Shown here: positions 1-7,657 of the stretch, one piece after another
Layout: every line of letters begins with the position of its first letter
Position numbering within the stretch: position 1 is the first letter of the stretch
Assembly (NCBI GenBank): GCA_965661625.1
Contig: CBFIEM010000004.1
Location: 62,001-126,000, forward strand
DNA length: 64,000 bases
Direction of reading: 5' to 3'
Source of the DNA: GCA-2705995 sp965661625
Lineage (GTDB): Bacteria; Bacteroidota; Bacteroidia; Flavobacteriales_G; Salibacteraceae
Notes under the pieces: generated by a model
Database searches by the model: none
What the model was told of the DNA's origin: nothing
The model's input: the letters and a program-made list of their open reading frames with translations, nothing else
Position numbers and translations under genes: made by a program

Positions 1-1010
1 TCTTGTGAATCTTCTTTTTTACTGGTGTTACCGCTATTGACATCAATTACATGCAGCGCTTCGGTATGTTCTATAACCAAATACGCGCCACTATTCATGG
101 TTACATGTCGACCGAAGGAAGCCTTTATTTGCTTTTCAATCCCATATTTATCAAAGATGTTTTGCTTGAAGTGATGGAACTTCACAATCTTCTCTTTTTC
201 AGGCGCTATACCAGCAATATAATCCTTGATCTCTCCTGCCATTTCCTTATTATCTACACGAATTGAGTTAAAGTCATTACTCAATATGTCGCGTAATAAC
301 GATGCGGTCCTATCTAATTCGCCAAGAACACGATATGGAGGCTTTGAGTTCTGAAGGGCATCGAAAGATGACTCCCATTTTTGCACAAGTTCCCTTAAAT
401 CACGGTCTAAATCTGCCACCTTCTTATTCTCAGCGACAGTCCGAACGATTACCCCAAAATTCTTTGGTTTAATACTTTTTATTAGTCGTTTCAAACGATC
501 TTTTTCTTTTCTATTCTTCAATTTAGAAGAAACAGAAATCCGGTCAGAAAACGGAACCAAAACGAGGTATCTTCCAGCGATACTTATTTCCGAAGATATG
601 CGTGGCCCTTTAGTCGAAATGGGCTCTTTAGCTATTTGAACAAGGATTTCCTGTCCACTCTTGAGCACATCTTTAATATTCCCATCCTTATTGATATCTG
701 GCAAAATTTCAAATCCATCGAGATTTGCCGAATTGCGCTTTTTATTCCTTACTTCTTTTAGAAAATGCAAAGCATTTGCGGCTTGCGGCCCTAAATCGAA
801 ATAATGTAAAAAAGCGTCTTTCTCATACCCCACATCTACAAATGCGGCGTTGAGCCCTGGAACGAGCTTCTTAACTCGCCCTAGGTAAAGGTCCCCGACT
901 GTGAATTCATTGTTATTTCGTTCCTTATGGAGCTCAATAAGTTTTTTATCCTCCAACAATGCAATCACAACCTCCGAGGAACCAGTCCGAATAACTAGTT
1001 CTTTATTCAC
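1..1010 (-). CDS. rng: Ribonuclease E/G family protein (Rng), 5' part
   Basis: This is the N-terminal ~336 residues of an RNase E/G-type endoribonuclease that processes rRNA and mRNA in the cytoplasm; the rest lies beyond the left edge. The translation opens MNKELVIRTGSSEVVIALLEDKK (quoted only in part), then GRVKKLVPGLNAAFVDVG, the S1-like RNA-binding part of the family. Near the window edge it reads EALHVIDVNSG, the Asp-containing metal-site motif of the catalytic domain. The GTG at 1010 matches the usual family N-terminus; a second in-frame GTG at 1031 would add seven residues (VPRSKPV). It is last in a minus-strand series HU, TPR, COX24-like, rng. Identity is secure; the exact start is not. 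Confidence 0.93.
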   Translation of the reverse strand, partial: MNKELVIRTGSSEVVIALLEDKKLIELHKERNNNEFTVGDLYLGRVKKLVPGLNAAFVDVGYEKDAFLHYFDLGPQAANALHFLKEVRNKKRNSANLDGFEILPDINKDGNIKDVLKSGQEILVQIAKEPISTKGPRISSEISIAGRYLVLVPFSDRISVSSKLKNRKEKDRLKRLIKSIKPKNFGVIVRTVAENKKVADLDRDLRELVQKWESSFDALQNSKPPYRVLGELDRTASLLRDILSNDFNSIRVDNKEMAGEIKDYIAGIAPEKEKIVKFHHFKQNIFDKYGIEKQIKASFGRHVTMNSGAYLVIEHTEALHVIDVNSGNTSKKEDSQ

Positions 1011-1072
1011 AGGCTTGCTTCTTGGCACTAGCAATCTAGCACCGTGAAAAAATAGACTTCAAACCAAGAAAG

Positions 1073-1095
1073 CCTTTACCCAGGATGGATAAAGG
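1073..1095 (-). terminator. Hairpin between COX24-like gene and rng (possible attenuator)
   Basis: On the minus strand CCTTTATCC pairs with GGGTAAAGG (nine pairs including one T-G) around a five-base loop, followed only by a mixed CTTTCTT tract. It sits in the 116-base gap between the COX24-like gene and rng. The weak T tract suggests partial termination or an RNA-processing site rather than a strong terminator. A smaller TAACCC/GGGTTA palindrome overlaps the upstream stop codon. Confidence 0.35.
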
Positions 1096-1126
1096 TTCTT
1101 GTCAGATCAGTTAATAACCCAAAGGG

Positions 1127-1219
1127 TTACTTCTTCTTCTTATGTCTGTTTTTTCTCAAACGCTTCTTGCGCTTATGAGTGGCCATCTTATGTCTCTTTC
1201 TTTTCTTACCGCTTGGCAT
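1127..1219 (-). CDS. AURKAIP1/COX24-domain mini-protein (30 aa), probable ribosomal small protein
   Basis: A 30-residue, extremely basic protein, MPSGKKRKRHKMATHKRKKR followed by ten more residues ending KKKK. The pattern KKRKRHKMATHKRKKRLRK is that of the AURKAIP1/COX24 domain, the family of mitochondrial small-subunit protein mS38 and mycobacterial bS22. A role on the small ribosomal subunit is therefore inferred from the family, not visible in the sequence. It lies one base downstream of the TPR gene and upstream of rng in the same direction, so it is probably co-transcribed with them. Confidence 0.8.
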   Translation of the reverse strand: MPSGKKRKRHKMATHKRKKRLRKNRHKKKK

Positions 1220-1220
1220 A

Positions 1221-1691
1221 TCAAATGTTATTTAATTCGTTAATATATTCGTTCAATTCGTCTGTAAAGGCTTGATCAGTGCTCAACTCCCTACATCGTT
1301 TGAAATAAATTAATGCTGTATCGTTCTCTCCTTCGTTCGCGTATATATGTCCCAAATAATACAGGGCATCAACATCATTAGGCTGACTCTCCTCAATGCT
1401 TTTAAAGCGCTTTTTCGCTTTGTCATATTGACCACTTTGAATCGAAAACACTCCCAGTTGCTTTTGCGCTCGCAAGTTAGCAGGATCTTCCTCAACCACC
1501 TCTTTAAGCATCATTATTCCCGCCATAGGTGACTGGCCAGACTCCACCAACGCTACTGCTGAATCAATTCGTTGCTCATAGGACAACTTTTCAGTTAACT
1601 CGGCTTGCACCATCGGTGTGTTGCGGAGCATCAGCAGCACTCCTGTGAGTACTACAAAAATTAAAAGAACGATGTAAGCAAGCTTGCTCAC
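1221..1691 (-). CDS. TPR protein with N-terminal membrane anchor
   Basis: 156 residues: an N-terminal hydrophobic segment (about residues 4-21, LAYIVLLIFVVLTGVLLML) and then tetratricopeptide repeats. The clearest repeat is around residues 75-130 (NLRAQKQLGVFSIQSGQYDKA, then DALYYLGHIYANEGENDTAL). The protein is probably tethered in the inner membrane by its N-terminus and uses the TPR part as a docking surface; no specific partner can be named. The start codon lies three bases from the HU stop and the stop is one base from the COX24-like start, which argues for one transcript. TPR assignment is confident, function unknown. Confidence 0.85.
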   Translation of the reverse strand: MSKLAYIVLLIFVVLTGVLLMLRNTPMVQAELTEKLSYEQRIDSAVALVESGQSPMAGIMMLKEVVEEDPANLRAQKQLGVFSIQSGQYDKAKKRFKSIEESQPNDVDALYYLGHIYANEGENDTALIYFKRCRELSTDQAFTDELNEYINELNNI

Positions 1692-1694
1692 GGG

Positions 1695-1985
1695 TTACTT
1701 AACCCCCACATTATCTTTGACCTTCGCTACAAAAGTTTTAGAAGGTTTAAACGCCGGAATATTATGAGCTGGTATGATTATCGTCGTGTTCTTCGAGATG
1801 TTACGTCCAGTTTTTTCGGCACGCTTTTTCACTATAAAGCTACCAAAACCACGGAGGTAAACGTTATCTCCCTTCGCAAGTGAGCCCTTCACTTCTTCCA
1901 TGAATGCCTCTACGGTTGCTTGAACTTGTACTTTTTCAATTCCCGTTTTTTCTGCTATATCAGCGACAATATCCGCTTTAGTCAT
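1695..1985 (-). CDS. HU/IHF-family DNA-binding protein
   Basis: 96 residues with the full HU fold: N-terminal helices (MTKADIVADIAEKTGIEK), the beta-arm region with GFGSF (residues about 47-51), and the family signature ending PAHNIPAFKPSKTF. It bends DNA as a dimer and serves as a nucleoid protein. The arm contains KKRAEKTGRN followed by ISKNTTIIIP, where many HU proteins have GRNP plus a T-G-E stretch, a modest variation. It is the first gene of the minus-strand series and is divergent from mutY, with its own good promoter about 43 bases upstream. Confidence 0.95.
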   Translation of the reverse strand: MTKADIVADIAEKTGIEKVQVQATVEAFMEEVKGSLAKGDNVYLRGFGSFIVKKRAEKTGRNISKNTTIIIPAHNIPAFKPSKTFVAKVKDNVGVK

Positions 1986-2027
1986 CTTATTCTACTTTTA
2001 GTCGTAACTAGTTTATTTTGAGGGGCG

Positions 2028-2058
2028 CAAAGATACTTCTTTAATCCTATATCAAAAA
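2028..2058 (-). promoter_or_regulatory. Promoter of the HU operon
   Basis: Reading the minus strand, TTTTTG (2053-2058) is followed after 17 bases by TATCTTTG (2028-2035), matching the Bacteroidota -33 TTTG / -7 TAnnTTTG pair. The implied transcript start is about 37 bases before the HU start codon. Confidence 0.7.
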
Positions 2059-2069
2059 CAATTTCAACC

Positions 2070-2077
2070 TAATTTTG
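2070..2077 (+). promoter_or_regulatory. -7 box for mutY, very close to the start codon
   Basis: TAATTTTG matches TAnnTTTG exactly and ends five bases before the mutY ATG at 2083. If transcription starts about 5-6 bases after the box, the mRNA would be leaderless. No convincing -33 TTG is visible. Confidence 0.55.
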
Positions 2078-2082
2078 CGCAT

Positions 2083-3162
2083 ATGAATAACATGCAAGAA
2101 GAATACGTTGCACAAACCCTAATCGACTGGTACGCTGATCATAAGCGTGAGTTACCTTGGAGAATAGCCCCCTCACCATACCACACATGGCTCTCAGAAA
2201 TCATCCTTCAACAAACTCGCGTAGATCAAGGGGTGTCATATTATGAGCGATTTATAGAAGCCTTTCCAACAGTAGAACATCTGGCCAATGCAGATGAATC
2301 AAAAATCTTGAAGCTTTGGCAGGGATTGGGCTATTACAGCAGAGCGCGCAATCTACACAAAGCAGCAAATCAAATTGTAGGCTTATATAAAGGTAAACTA
2401 CCGAGCTCTTATAACGACCTGCTAAGGCTGAGTGGCGTTGGGCCATATACAGCCGCCGCTATAGCTAGTATCGCTTACAACCTGCCACATGCAGTTCTTG
2501 ATGGCAATGTATTCAGAGTACTTTCTCGAGTTTATGGTATCGATACACCCATTGATTCTACCGCTGGAAAAAAACAATTTCAAGAGGTAGCAGCCTCCCA
2601 CATTGGATACGGAGAACCACAAGTATACAACCAAGCAATTATGGAATTTGGTGCGCTACAGTGCACTCCAAAAAAACCGAGCTGTGACACATGTCCGCTC
2701 TCCAATCATTGCGCTGCAAATAAACTTAACACTCAGCTTAACCTACCTGTAAAGGAAGGGAAAATAAAAATCAAGAAGCGCTACTTTAATTACCTAATTA
2801 TAACTGACGGTAACAACGTTTTATTGGAAAAAAGACATGCAAATGACATCTGGAAGCACTTATATCAGTTCCCACTTATTGAAACCTATAACGCGATCAC
2901 CTCTCCCGATGAGCTTGACTTAAATCAGTCTCGTGCTGTAACCTCACCTCATACCATTACCGGGTTTGTAACAGTTCAGCGTAAACACATATTGAGCCAT
3001 CAGCACATCTACGCGACATTTACATCAATCAAAATGCGCAACCTAAAAACTGAAGAGATTCCCAATCTTATTTCTGTTGCACAATCTGAAATTGATACCT
3101 TTGCCCTTCCCCGTTTAATAGATCGATTCTTGGAGCAACATCCTTCAGGAAAAATCTTTTAA
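2083..3162 (+). CDS. mutY: A/G-specific adenine glycosylase MutY
   Basis: 359 residues. MutY removes adenine mispaired with 8-oxoguanine in base-excision repair. Visible landmarks are SEIILQQTRVDQ (catalytic Glu helix), the helix-hairpin-helix LSGVGPYTAAAI followed by the catalytic-Asp region AVLDGNVFRVL, and the [4Fe-4S] ligand pattern C-x6-C-x2-C-x5-C in CTPKKPSCDTCPLSNHC (about residues 195-211). The last ~130 residues form the NUDIX-like domain that reads the oxidised guanine (FNYLIITDGNNVLLEKR). The length is normal for the family. It is followed 32 bases later by ssb in the same direction, so the two DNA-maintenance genes may share a transcript. Confidence 0.97.
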   Translation: MNNMQEEYVAQTLIDWYADHKRELPWRIAPSPYHTWLSEIILQQTRVDQGVSYYERFIEAFPTVEHLANADESKILKLWQGLGYYSRARNLHKAANQIVGLYKGKLPSSYNDLLRLSGVGPYTAAAIASIAYNLPHAVLDGNVFRVLSRVYGIDTPIDSTAGKKQFQEVAASHIGYGEPQVYNQAIMEFGALQCTPKKPSCDTCPLSNHCAANKLNTQLNLPVKEGKIKIKKRYFNYLIITDGNNVLLEKRHANDIWKHLYQFPLIETYNAITSPDELDLNQSRAVTSPHTITGFVTVQRKHILSHQHIYATFTSIKMRNLKTEEIPNLISVAQSEIDTFALPRLIDRFLEQHPSGKIF

Positions 3163-3194
3163 TGGATTAATGAAATGATTAATTTTAACTCGAG

Positions 3195-3656
3195 ATGGCA
3201 GGAGTAAATAAAGTAATTCTCGTTGGTAACTTAGGAAAAGATCCTGAGGTTAGAAGGCTAGAAAGTGGCGTTGCAGTCGCTTCTTTCCCACTCGCGACAT
3301 CAGAATCGTATAAAGATCGAAATTCTGGCGAGCGTATTACTCAAACAGAATGGCACAACATCGTTGTTTGGAGAGGCCTAGCGGAAGTAGCCGAAAAATA
3401 CCTTCACAAGGGTAATCAGGTTTACATTGAGGGAAAATTGAAGACCCGCTCTTGGGAAGACCAGGATAAAAACATGCGGTATACAACTGAGATTGTTGCG
3501 GATAACATGACGATGCTTGGTGGTCGTCAAGATCAAGGGTCGAATTCAGATCAAAGTGGCAGCACGACTGCTAGCACATCGCAATCCGGAAATACGCAAA
3601 AAGCTCAGCCTGACTTTTCATCACCAAATGGGGATGAAGACGATCTGCCATTTTAA
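3195..3656 (+). CDS. ssb: Single-stranded DNA-binding protein
   Basis: 153 residues: an OB fold at residues ~1-110 (VNKVILVGNLGKDPEVR, TEWHNIVVWRGLAEVAEKYL, KGNQVYIEGKLKTRSW), a Gly/Ser/Gln/Thr-rich disordered tail and the acidic tip DEDDLPF that recruits repair and replication partners. It coats single-stranded DNA as a tetramer. The ssb-gldE-gldD order is familiar in flavobacteria, which supports the identity of the next gene. Confidence 0.97.
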   Translation: MAGVNKVILVGNLGKDPEVRRLESGVAVASFPLATSESYKDRNSGERITQTEWHNIVVWRGLAEVAEKYLHKGNQVYIEGKLKTRSWEDQDKNMRYTTEIVADNMTMLGGRQDQGSNSDQSGSTTASTSQSGNTQKAQPDFSSPNGDEDDLPF

Positions 3657-3696
3657 CCGAGCATAAAAACACGAAGTTGAACTAATATACCCTGAT

Positions 3697-5652
3697 TTGG
3701 ACGACCCCGGAGAACCGTTTTTGCGGTTACTATTATTTATTGAAACATCTTCCTTGTCTTTTGGAGCCCTTGTGGGCCTTGCTGTTAGTGGTTTATTGTT
3801 AATTTGTTCGGCGCTTGTAAGTGGGTCTGAGGTAGCTTTCTTCTCGCTGAACCCGCAAAGCCGCAAGGAGCTCGACGAAACTAAATCTAAAGCAGCTTCT
3901 CAGGTTTTGGCGTTATTAAGCCGCCCGAAAAAGCTGTTAGCGACCATCCTTATCTCAAACAACTTTGTAAACGTCGCTCTTGTTCTATTATCTTCAATTA
4001 TCAGTAATGAACTATTTACGTTTACTGATTTCAGTTGGAAAAGTGACTTTAGTGGGGAGTTACTGATTCAGGCTTCAACGTTACAGTTTCTCACTAATGT
4101 GGTAGCAATAACATTTATTATTCTGCTATTCGGGGAGGTGATTCCAAAAGTTTACGCTACAAAATACCCTAAACAGTTAGCCCTTTTTATGAGCATTCCT
4201 TTTGGAGGACTGGTTTCATTTTTTCACCCACTGAGTTTCATTTTAGTTAAGTCAACTAATATCATCGATAAAAAGTACAAGAAGAAAAGCAACCAACTAT
4301 CTGTGGATGAGTTAGGGCATGCGCTAGACATTACAGATGATTCAGCAACTTCTGAAGATGAAAAGAAAATTTTAGAAGGGATTGTAAAGTTTGGAAATAC
4401 CGATGTCAAAGCCATCATGTCCCCGCGTGTGGATGTAGTTTCAGTTGATTGTGAGGCACCTTATAATGAATTGCTTGAGCTTATATTGGAATCAGGCTTC
4501 TCGAGACTGCCAGTCTATAAAGACGATTTCGATCACGTATCGGGAATTATTTACATCAAAGACTTACTTCCTCACCTTAAAGAGCGTGCCGACTTTGATT
4601 GGCTAAAGCTCCTTCGTGAACCATTTTACGTTCCTGAAAACAAAAAAATTGATGACTTACTTCAGGAGTTTCAAGAGAAAAAGACCCATATGGCCATAGT
4701 AGTAGACGAATATGGTGGTTCTCAAGGAATTATAACGCTCGAAGATATTATTGAAGAAATAGTTGGTGAGATTTCCGATGAATTCGACGATGACGACTTA
4801 GCCTATTCGAAAATCGACGATTACAACTTTGTTTTTGAAGCCAAAACCCCCCTTAGGGATGTTTACAAAATCCTTGAAGTATCTGATGAATTATTTGAAG
4901 AGGCCAAAGGTGAATCCGACACACTTGCAGGGTTTTTACTTGAACTTGCCGGGCGTATCCCGAAAAAAAATGAAAAAATAAAATTTGAGGGGTTTCTTTT
5001 CACAGTAGAAGCTGCTGATAAACGCCGAATAAAGCGAATCAAGGTAACTACTCCTGACCAGCAAGAAAACGACAATCAAAGCAAAAATTATGCTTCCTTA
5101 ATCTTGCTACTTATAGGTCTATTTTTTGGAGGCTGTGAAGATGAGCACTACACACCCAAACCTCGTGGTTACTTTCGTGTTGCACTTCCCCAAGCTTCAT
5201 ATTCGTTAATAAACTTAGAAAATTGTCCCTTTAGCTTCGAAGTTTCAGACCAAGCTAAGGTAGGATTGAAGCGAGAAAAAGACTGCTGGTTTAATATCCA
5301 TTATCCTAAGCTCAATGCCCGCATACACTTCACGTATATGGCTAATGCATCCGATTCTCTCGAGACATACACCGAGGATGCTCGGACTTTTGCCATGAAA
5401 CACATCGTAAAAGCAGACAACATTTACGAAGATTATGTTCGCGATGATTCTGCACATGTATTTGGAACCGTTTACGACTTCACTGGCAACACCGCTAGTA
5501 ATTTTCAGTTTTTCTTAACAGATAGCTCCAATCACTTTTTAAGGGGAGCCCTCTATTTTGAGGCCGCTCCAAATTACGATTCCCTAAGACCTATAGAGGA
5601 TTACGTAAAGCAAGACCTAATGCATGCTATTGAATCCTTTGCTTGGAAGTAA
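3697..5652 (+). CDS. gldE-gldD: Fused gliding-motility protein GldE-GldD
   Basis: One uninterrupted 651-codon frame holds what are normally two genes. Residues ~1-450 are GldE: an N-terminal DUF21/CNNM membrane domain (GLLLICSALVSGSEVAFFS, then further hydrophobic segments), a CBS pair (AIMSPRVDVVSVD; KKTHMAIVVDEYGGSQGIITLEDI) and a CorC/HlyC C-terminal domain. Residues 465-480 are a hydrophobic stretch ending in a lipobox-like LFFGGC (Cys480, bases 5134-5136). Residues 481-651 are GldD (YTPKPRGYFRVALP onward), normally a separate outer-envelope lipoprotein needed for gliding and type IX secretion. No stop separates the halves, and no in-frame ATG or GTG lies near the junction; the only ATG there (5090) is out of frame and hits TAA after three codons. 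The start is TTG at 3697. It overlaps the 3' end of ctaA by 26 bases. Domain identity is secure; whether the product is cleaved is inference. Confidence 0.9.
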   Translation: MDDPGEPFLRLLLFIETSSLSFGALVGLAVSGLLLICSALVSGSEVAFFSLNPQSRKELDETKSKAASQVLALLSRPKKLLATILISNNFVNVALVLLSSIISNELFTFTDFSWKSDFSGELLIQASTLQFLTNVVAITFIILLFGEVIPKVYATKYPKQLALFMSIPFGGLVSFFHPLSFILVKSTNIIDKKYKKKSNQLSVDELGHALDITDDSATSEDEKKILEGIVKFGNTDVKAIMSPRVDVVSVDCEAPYNELLELILESGFSRLPVYKDDFDHVSGIIYIKDLLPHLKERADFDWLKLLREPFYVPENKKIDDLLQEFQEKKTHMAIVVDEYGGSQGIITLEDIIEEIVGEISDEFDDDDLAYSKIDDYNFVFEAKTPLRDVYKILEVSDELFEEAKGESDTLAGFLLELAGRIPKKNEKIKFEGFLFTVEAADKRRIKRIKVTTPDQQENDNQSKNYASLILLLIGLFFGGCEDEHYTPKPRGYFRVALPQASYSLINLENCPFSFEVSDQAKVGLKREKDCWFNIHYPKLNARIHFTYMANASDSLETYTEDARTFAMKHIVKADNIYEDYVRDDSAHVFGTVYDFTGNTASNFQFFLTDSSNHFLRGALYFEAAPNYDSLRPIEDYVKQDLMHAIESFAWK

Positions 5653-6637
5653 ACCAGGAGTAGGCTTGGCTTAAAATCAATCCAAAACCAAGCAATAAAT
5701 GGATTGGTTGAGCTGGTGCAGGGAAGCCACCATAAGTGAGGATTATTCCAATTACAACCTCCAAAAACACAAACGCTCCAATGAGCTTCATGGGGGTTGT
5801 GAGCCAACCGCTTCTAAAAGCTTGTAGTATAAAATAACCATTCGAAAGCACAATCAGAATACTAAATGATCGGTGAGCCTTGAAAAGCAGTGGAAGTGAA
5901 TTAATGACATTTTCACGTAATACCCCTCCTGCTAAAAGTGCATCAACGTCTTCACGTACTGATGTTCCTAATATCAACTGCACAATACTTAAAACAGTCA
6001 ACGCTAACAAGAAAAGTCGTTGTTTTGAAGGAAGTTCTATCCTCTTATTCTTGCTGGTTAATGAGATTATCGCCACTAGCAACAACGCAATGAGAAGCGC
6101 CCCTAACATGTGCAATGTAATTTGAAATGGAACCAAATTTCCATCTACTACAACTTTCCCTAGCCAAGCTTCGAAGCCCAACAAAAACAGAACACTGAAC
6201 GACATTACGGTTAACCACCACTTGTTCTTCAAGAATCCCAAAGAAAGCAACGCTGTTAACAGTACTGGAAATCCCGCTAAAACACCAATAAGCCGATTAA
6301 TGTATTCTATCCAGGTGTGGACAGGATTGAACAAAGCATAATCATGCTTATCATACACTTGCCAATTCTTTCCCAAATTGATTGCAGTAGTTGAGATAAA
6401 ATCAACTTTTGCTACCCACAATTTTTCATTGTAGACTATCATTTGACCTTCTTCATAGAACTGGTCTGATTGCCACAAAACCTGACTCTCCTCTGTAGGT
6501 GGAATGTAATGACCAAAACACTTGGGCCAGTCTGGACAACCCATACCTGATCCCGACATACGTACAACACTTCCCGCCAATACTACCAGCATAACTAAAA
6601 TTAAAGAGGCACGAGCTGAAAAGCGATAGAAGTTCAT
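5627..6637 (-). CDS. ctaA: Haem A synthase (COX15/CtaA)
   Basis: 336 residues, polytopic. It oxidises the C-8 methyl of haem O to the formyl of haem A for cytochrome oxidase. The first segment carries GSVVRMSGSGMGCPDWPKCFG, the COX15 signature with a Cys pair. Haem-ligand histidines are seen in HTWIEYINRLIG, QITLHMLGALLIAL, FKAHRSFSILIV and PIHLLLGFG. A TTG at 6655 could extend the frame by six residues, but it lies inside the -7 promoter box, so the ATG at 6637 is chosen. The gene converges on gldE-gldD and overlaps it by 26 bases. Confidence 0.95.
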   Translation of the reverse strand: MNFYRFSARASLILVMLVVLAGSVVRMSGSGMGCPDWPKCFGHYIPPTEESQVLWQSDQFYEEGQMIVYNEKLWVAKVDFISTTAINLGKNWQVYDKHDYALFNPVHTWIEYINRLIGVLAGFPVLLTALLSLGFLKNKWWLTVMSFSVLFLLGFEAWLGKVVVDGNLVPFQITLHMLGALLIALLLVAIISLTSKNKRIELPSKQRLFLLALTVLSIVQLILGTSVREDVDALLAGGVLRENVINSLPLLFKAHRSFSILIVLSNGYFILQAFRSGWLTTPMKLIGAFVFLEVVIGIILTYGGFPAPAQPIHLLLGFGLILSQAYSWFTSKQRIQ

Positions 6638-6652
6638 AATGTTAATTTGATA

Positions 6653-6660
6653 CAAAAGTA
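6653..6660 (-). promoter_or_regulatory. -7 box for ctaA
   Basis: TACTTTTG on the minus strand, 15 bases before the ATG at 6637. It rules out the TTG at 6655 as the start because that codon would not be transcribed. Confidence 0.6.
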
Positions 6661-6727
6661 AACAGTTAACTACTGATTACGTTCAGCATTTCATATCAAA
6701 ATTAAAGCTGTATCAACCGTACTTAAC

Positions 6728-6735
6728 TACATTTG
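6728..6735 (+). promoter_or_regulatory. -7 box for tatC
   Basis: TACATTTG, an exact TAnnTTTG match, ends 11 bases before the tatC ATG. The -33 element is not clear. Confidence 0.55.
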
Positions 6736-6746
6736 CATCCGACAAG

Positions 6747-7580
6747 ATGGCGGGAAACAATCAACAAGAAGACATGAGCTTTTTGCAACACCTAGAAGTG
6801 TTGCGTTGGCACTTAATTCGCAGTGCAGGAGCAATTATTTTATTCGCCATAATAGCGTTTGTCAGTAAAGGCTTCCTCTTTGACACCGTATTGTTCGGAC
6901 CAAAGTCACCTGATTTTTTCACCTTTAGAGCCCTCTGCCATTTTTCGAACTGGCTCTTCGAAACAGCACCAAGCTTAATTTCTTCGGCAGATGTTTTATG
7001 CATAGGACAGGAAATTCCTAAACTTCAAAACATCAGCATGGCTGGGCAATTTACAACGCACATTATGGTGTCATTAATTGCCGGTCTAGTGATTTCCTTT
7101 CCTTATATCTCATGGGAGGTTTGGCGTTTCATTAAACCAGGCTTGCGATCAGAAGAAGTTCGTCATACTAGGGGTGTAGTGTTTTGGACCTGGCTCTTGT
7201 TTGCCATGGGAATTCTTTTTGGCTACTACATCATTAGCCCATTGTCGGTTAACTTTTTTGCCTCTTACAGTATTTCTTCCTCAGTTGAGACACTGCCTAC
7301 ACTAACCGCATACATATCCACGGTGACTACTGTTGTTCTGGCAACGGGAATTGTATTTGAGCTACCGATCCTTGTTTACTTCTTGACCAAAACAGGATTA
7401 GTTACACCTGAGTTTCTCAAAAAATACCGAAATCACGCAACAGTTGCCGCATTTATTCTTTCAGCAATCATAACACCACCCGATGTATTCAGTCAGGTAT
7501 TGGTATGCATTCCACTTATTTTCTTGTATGAAATTAGCATCGGAATTTCTCGAAGGATTATCAAGCGTGAACAGCGTTAA
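6747..7580 (+). CDS. tatC: Sec-independent protein translocase TatC
   Basis: 277 residues with the TatC pattern: the cytoplasmic N-terminus MSFLQHLEVLRWHLIRSA, which binds the twin-arginine signal, then six membrane spans including FPYISWEVWRFIKPGL and the conserved ATGIVFELPILVYFL. TatC is the receptor of the Tat pathway that exports folded proteins across the inner membrane. The first periplasmic loop (about residues 45-95) is longer than in E. coli, as is common in Bacteroidota. No tatA/tatB gene is adjacent. Confidence 0.96.
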   Translation: MAGNNQQEDMSFLQHLEVLRWHLIRSAGAIILFAIIAFVSKGFLFDTVLFGPKSPDFFTFRALCHFSNWLFETAPSLISSADVLCIGQEIPKLQNISMAGQFTTHIMVSLIAGLVISFPYISWEVWRFIKPGLRSEEVRHTRGVVFWTWLLFAMGILFGYYIISPLSVNFFASYSISSSVETLPTLTAYISTVTTVVLATGIVFELPILVYFLTKTGLVTPEFLKKYRNHATVAAFILSAIITPPDVFSQVLVCIPLIFLYEISIGISRRIIKREQR

Positions 7581-7657
7581 TAACTTTCGTCCATCCCAAC
7601 AACATTCTTTTTCGAATCTAAGGGCGAAATCCTTTATTTGTAGTTAAATTTATTCGC

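Noticed and set aside
51..266. 71-residue plus-strand ORF at the left edge
   Set aside because: It lies antisense within the rng coding region and shows no family pattern.
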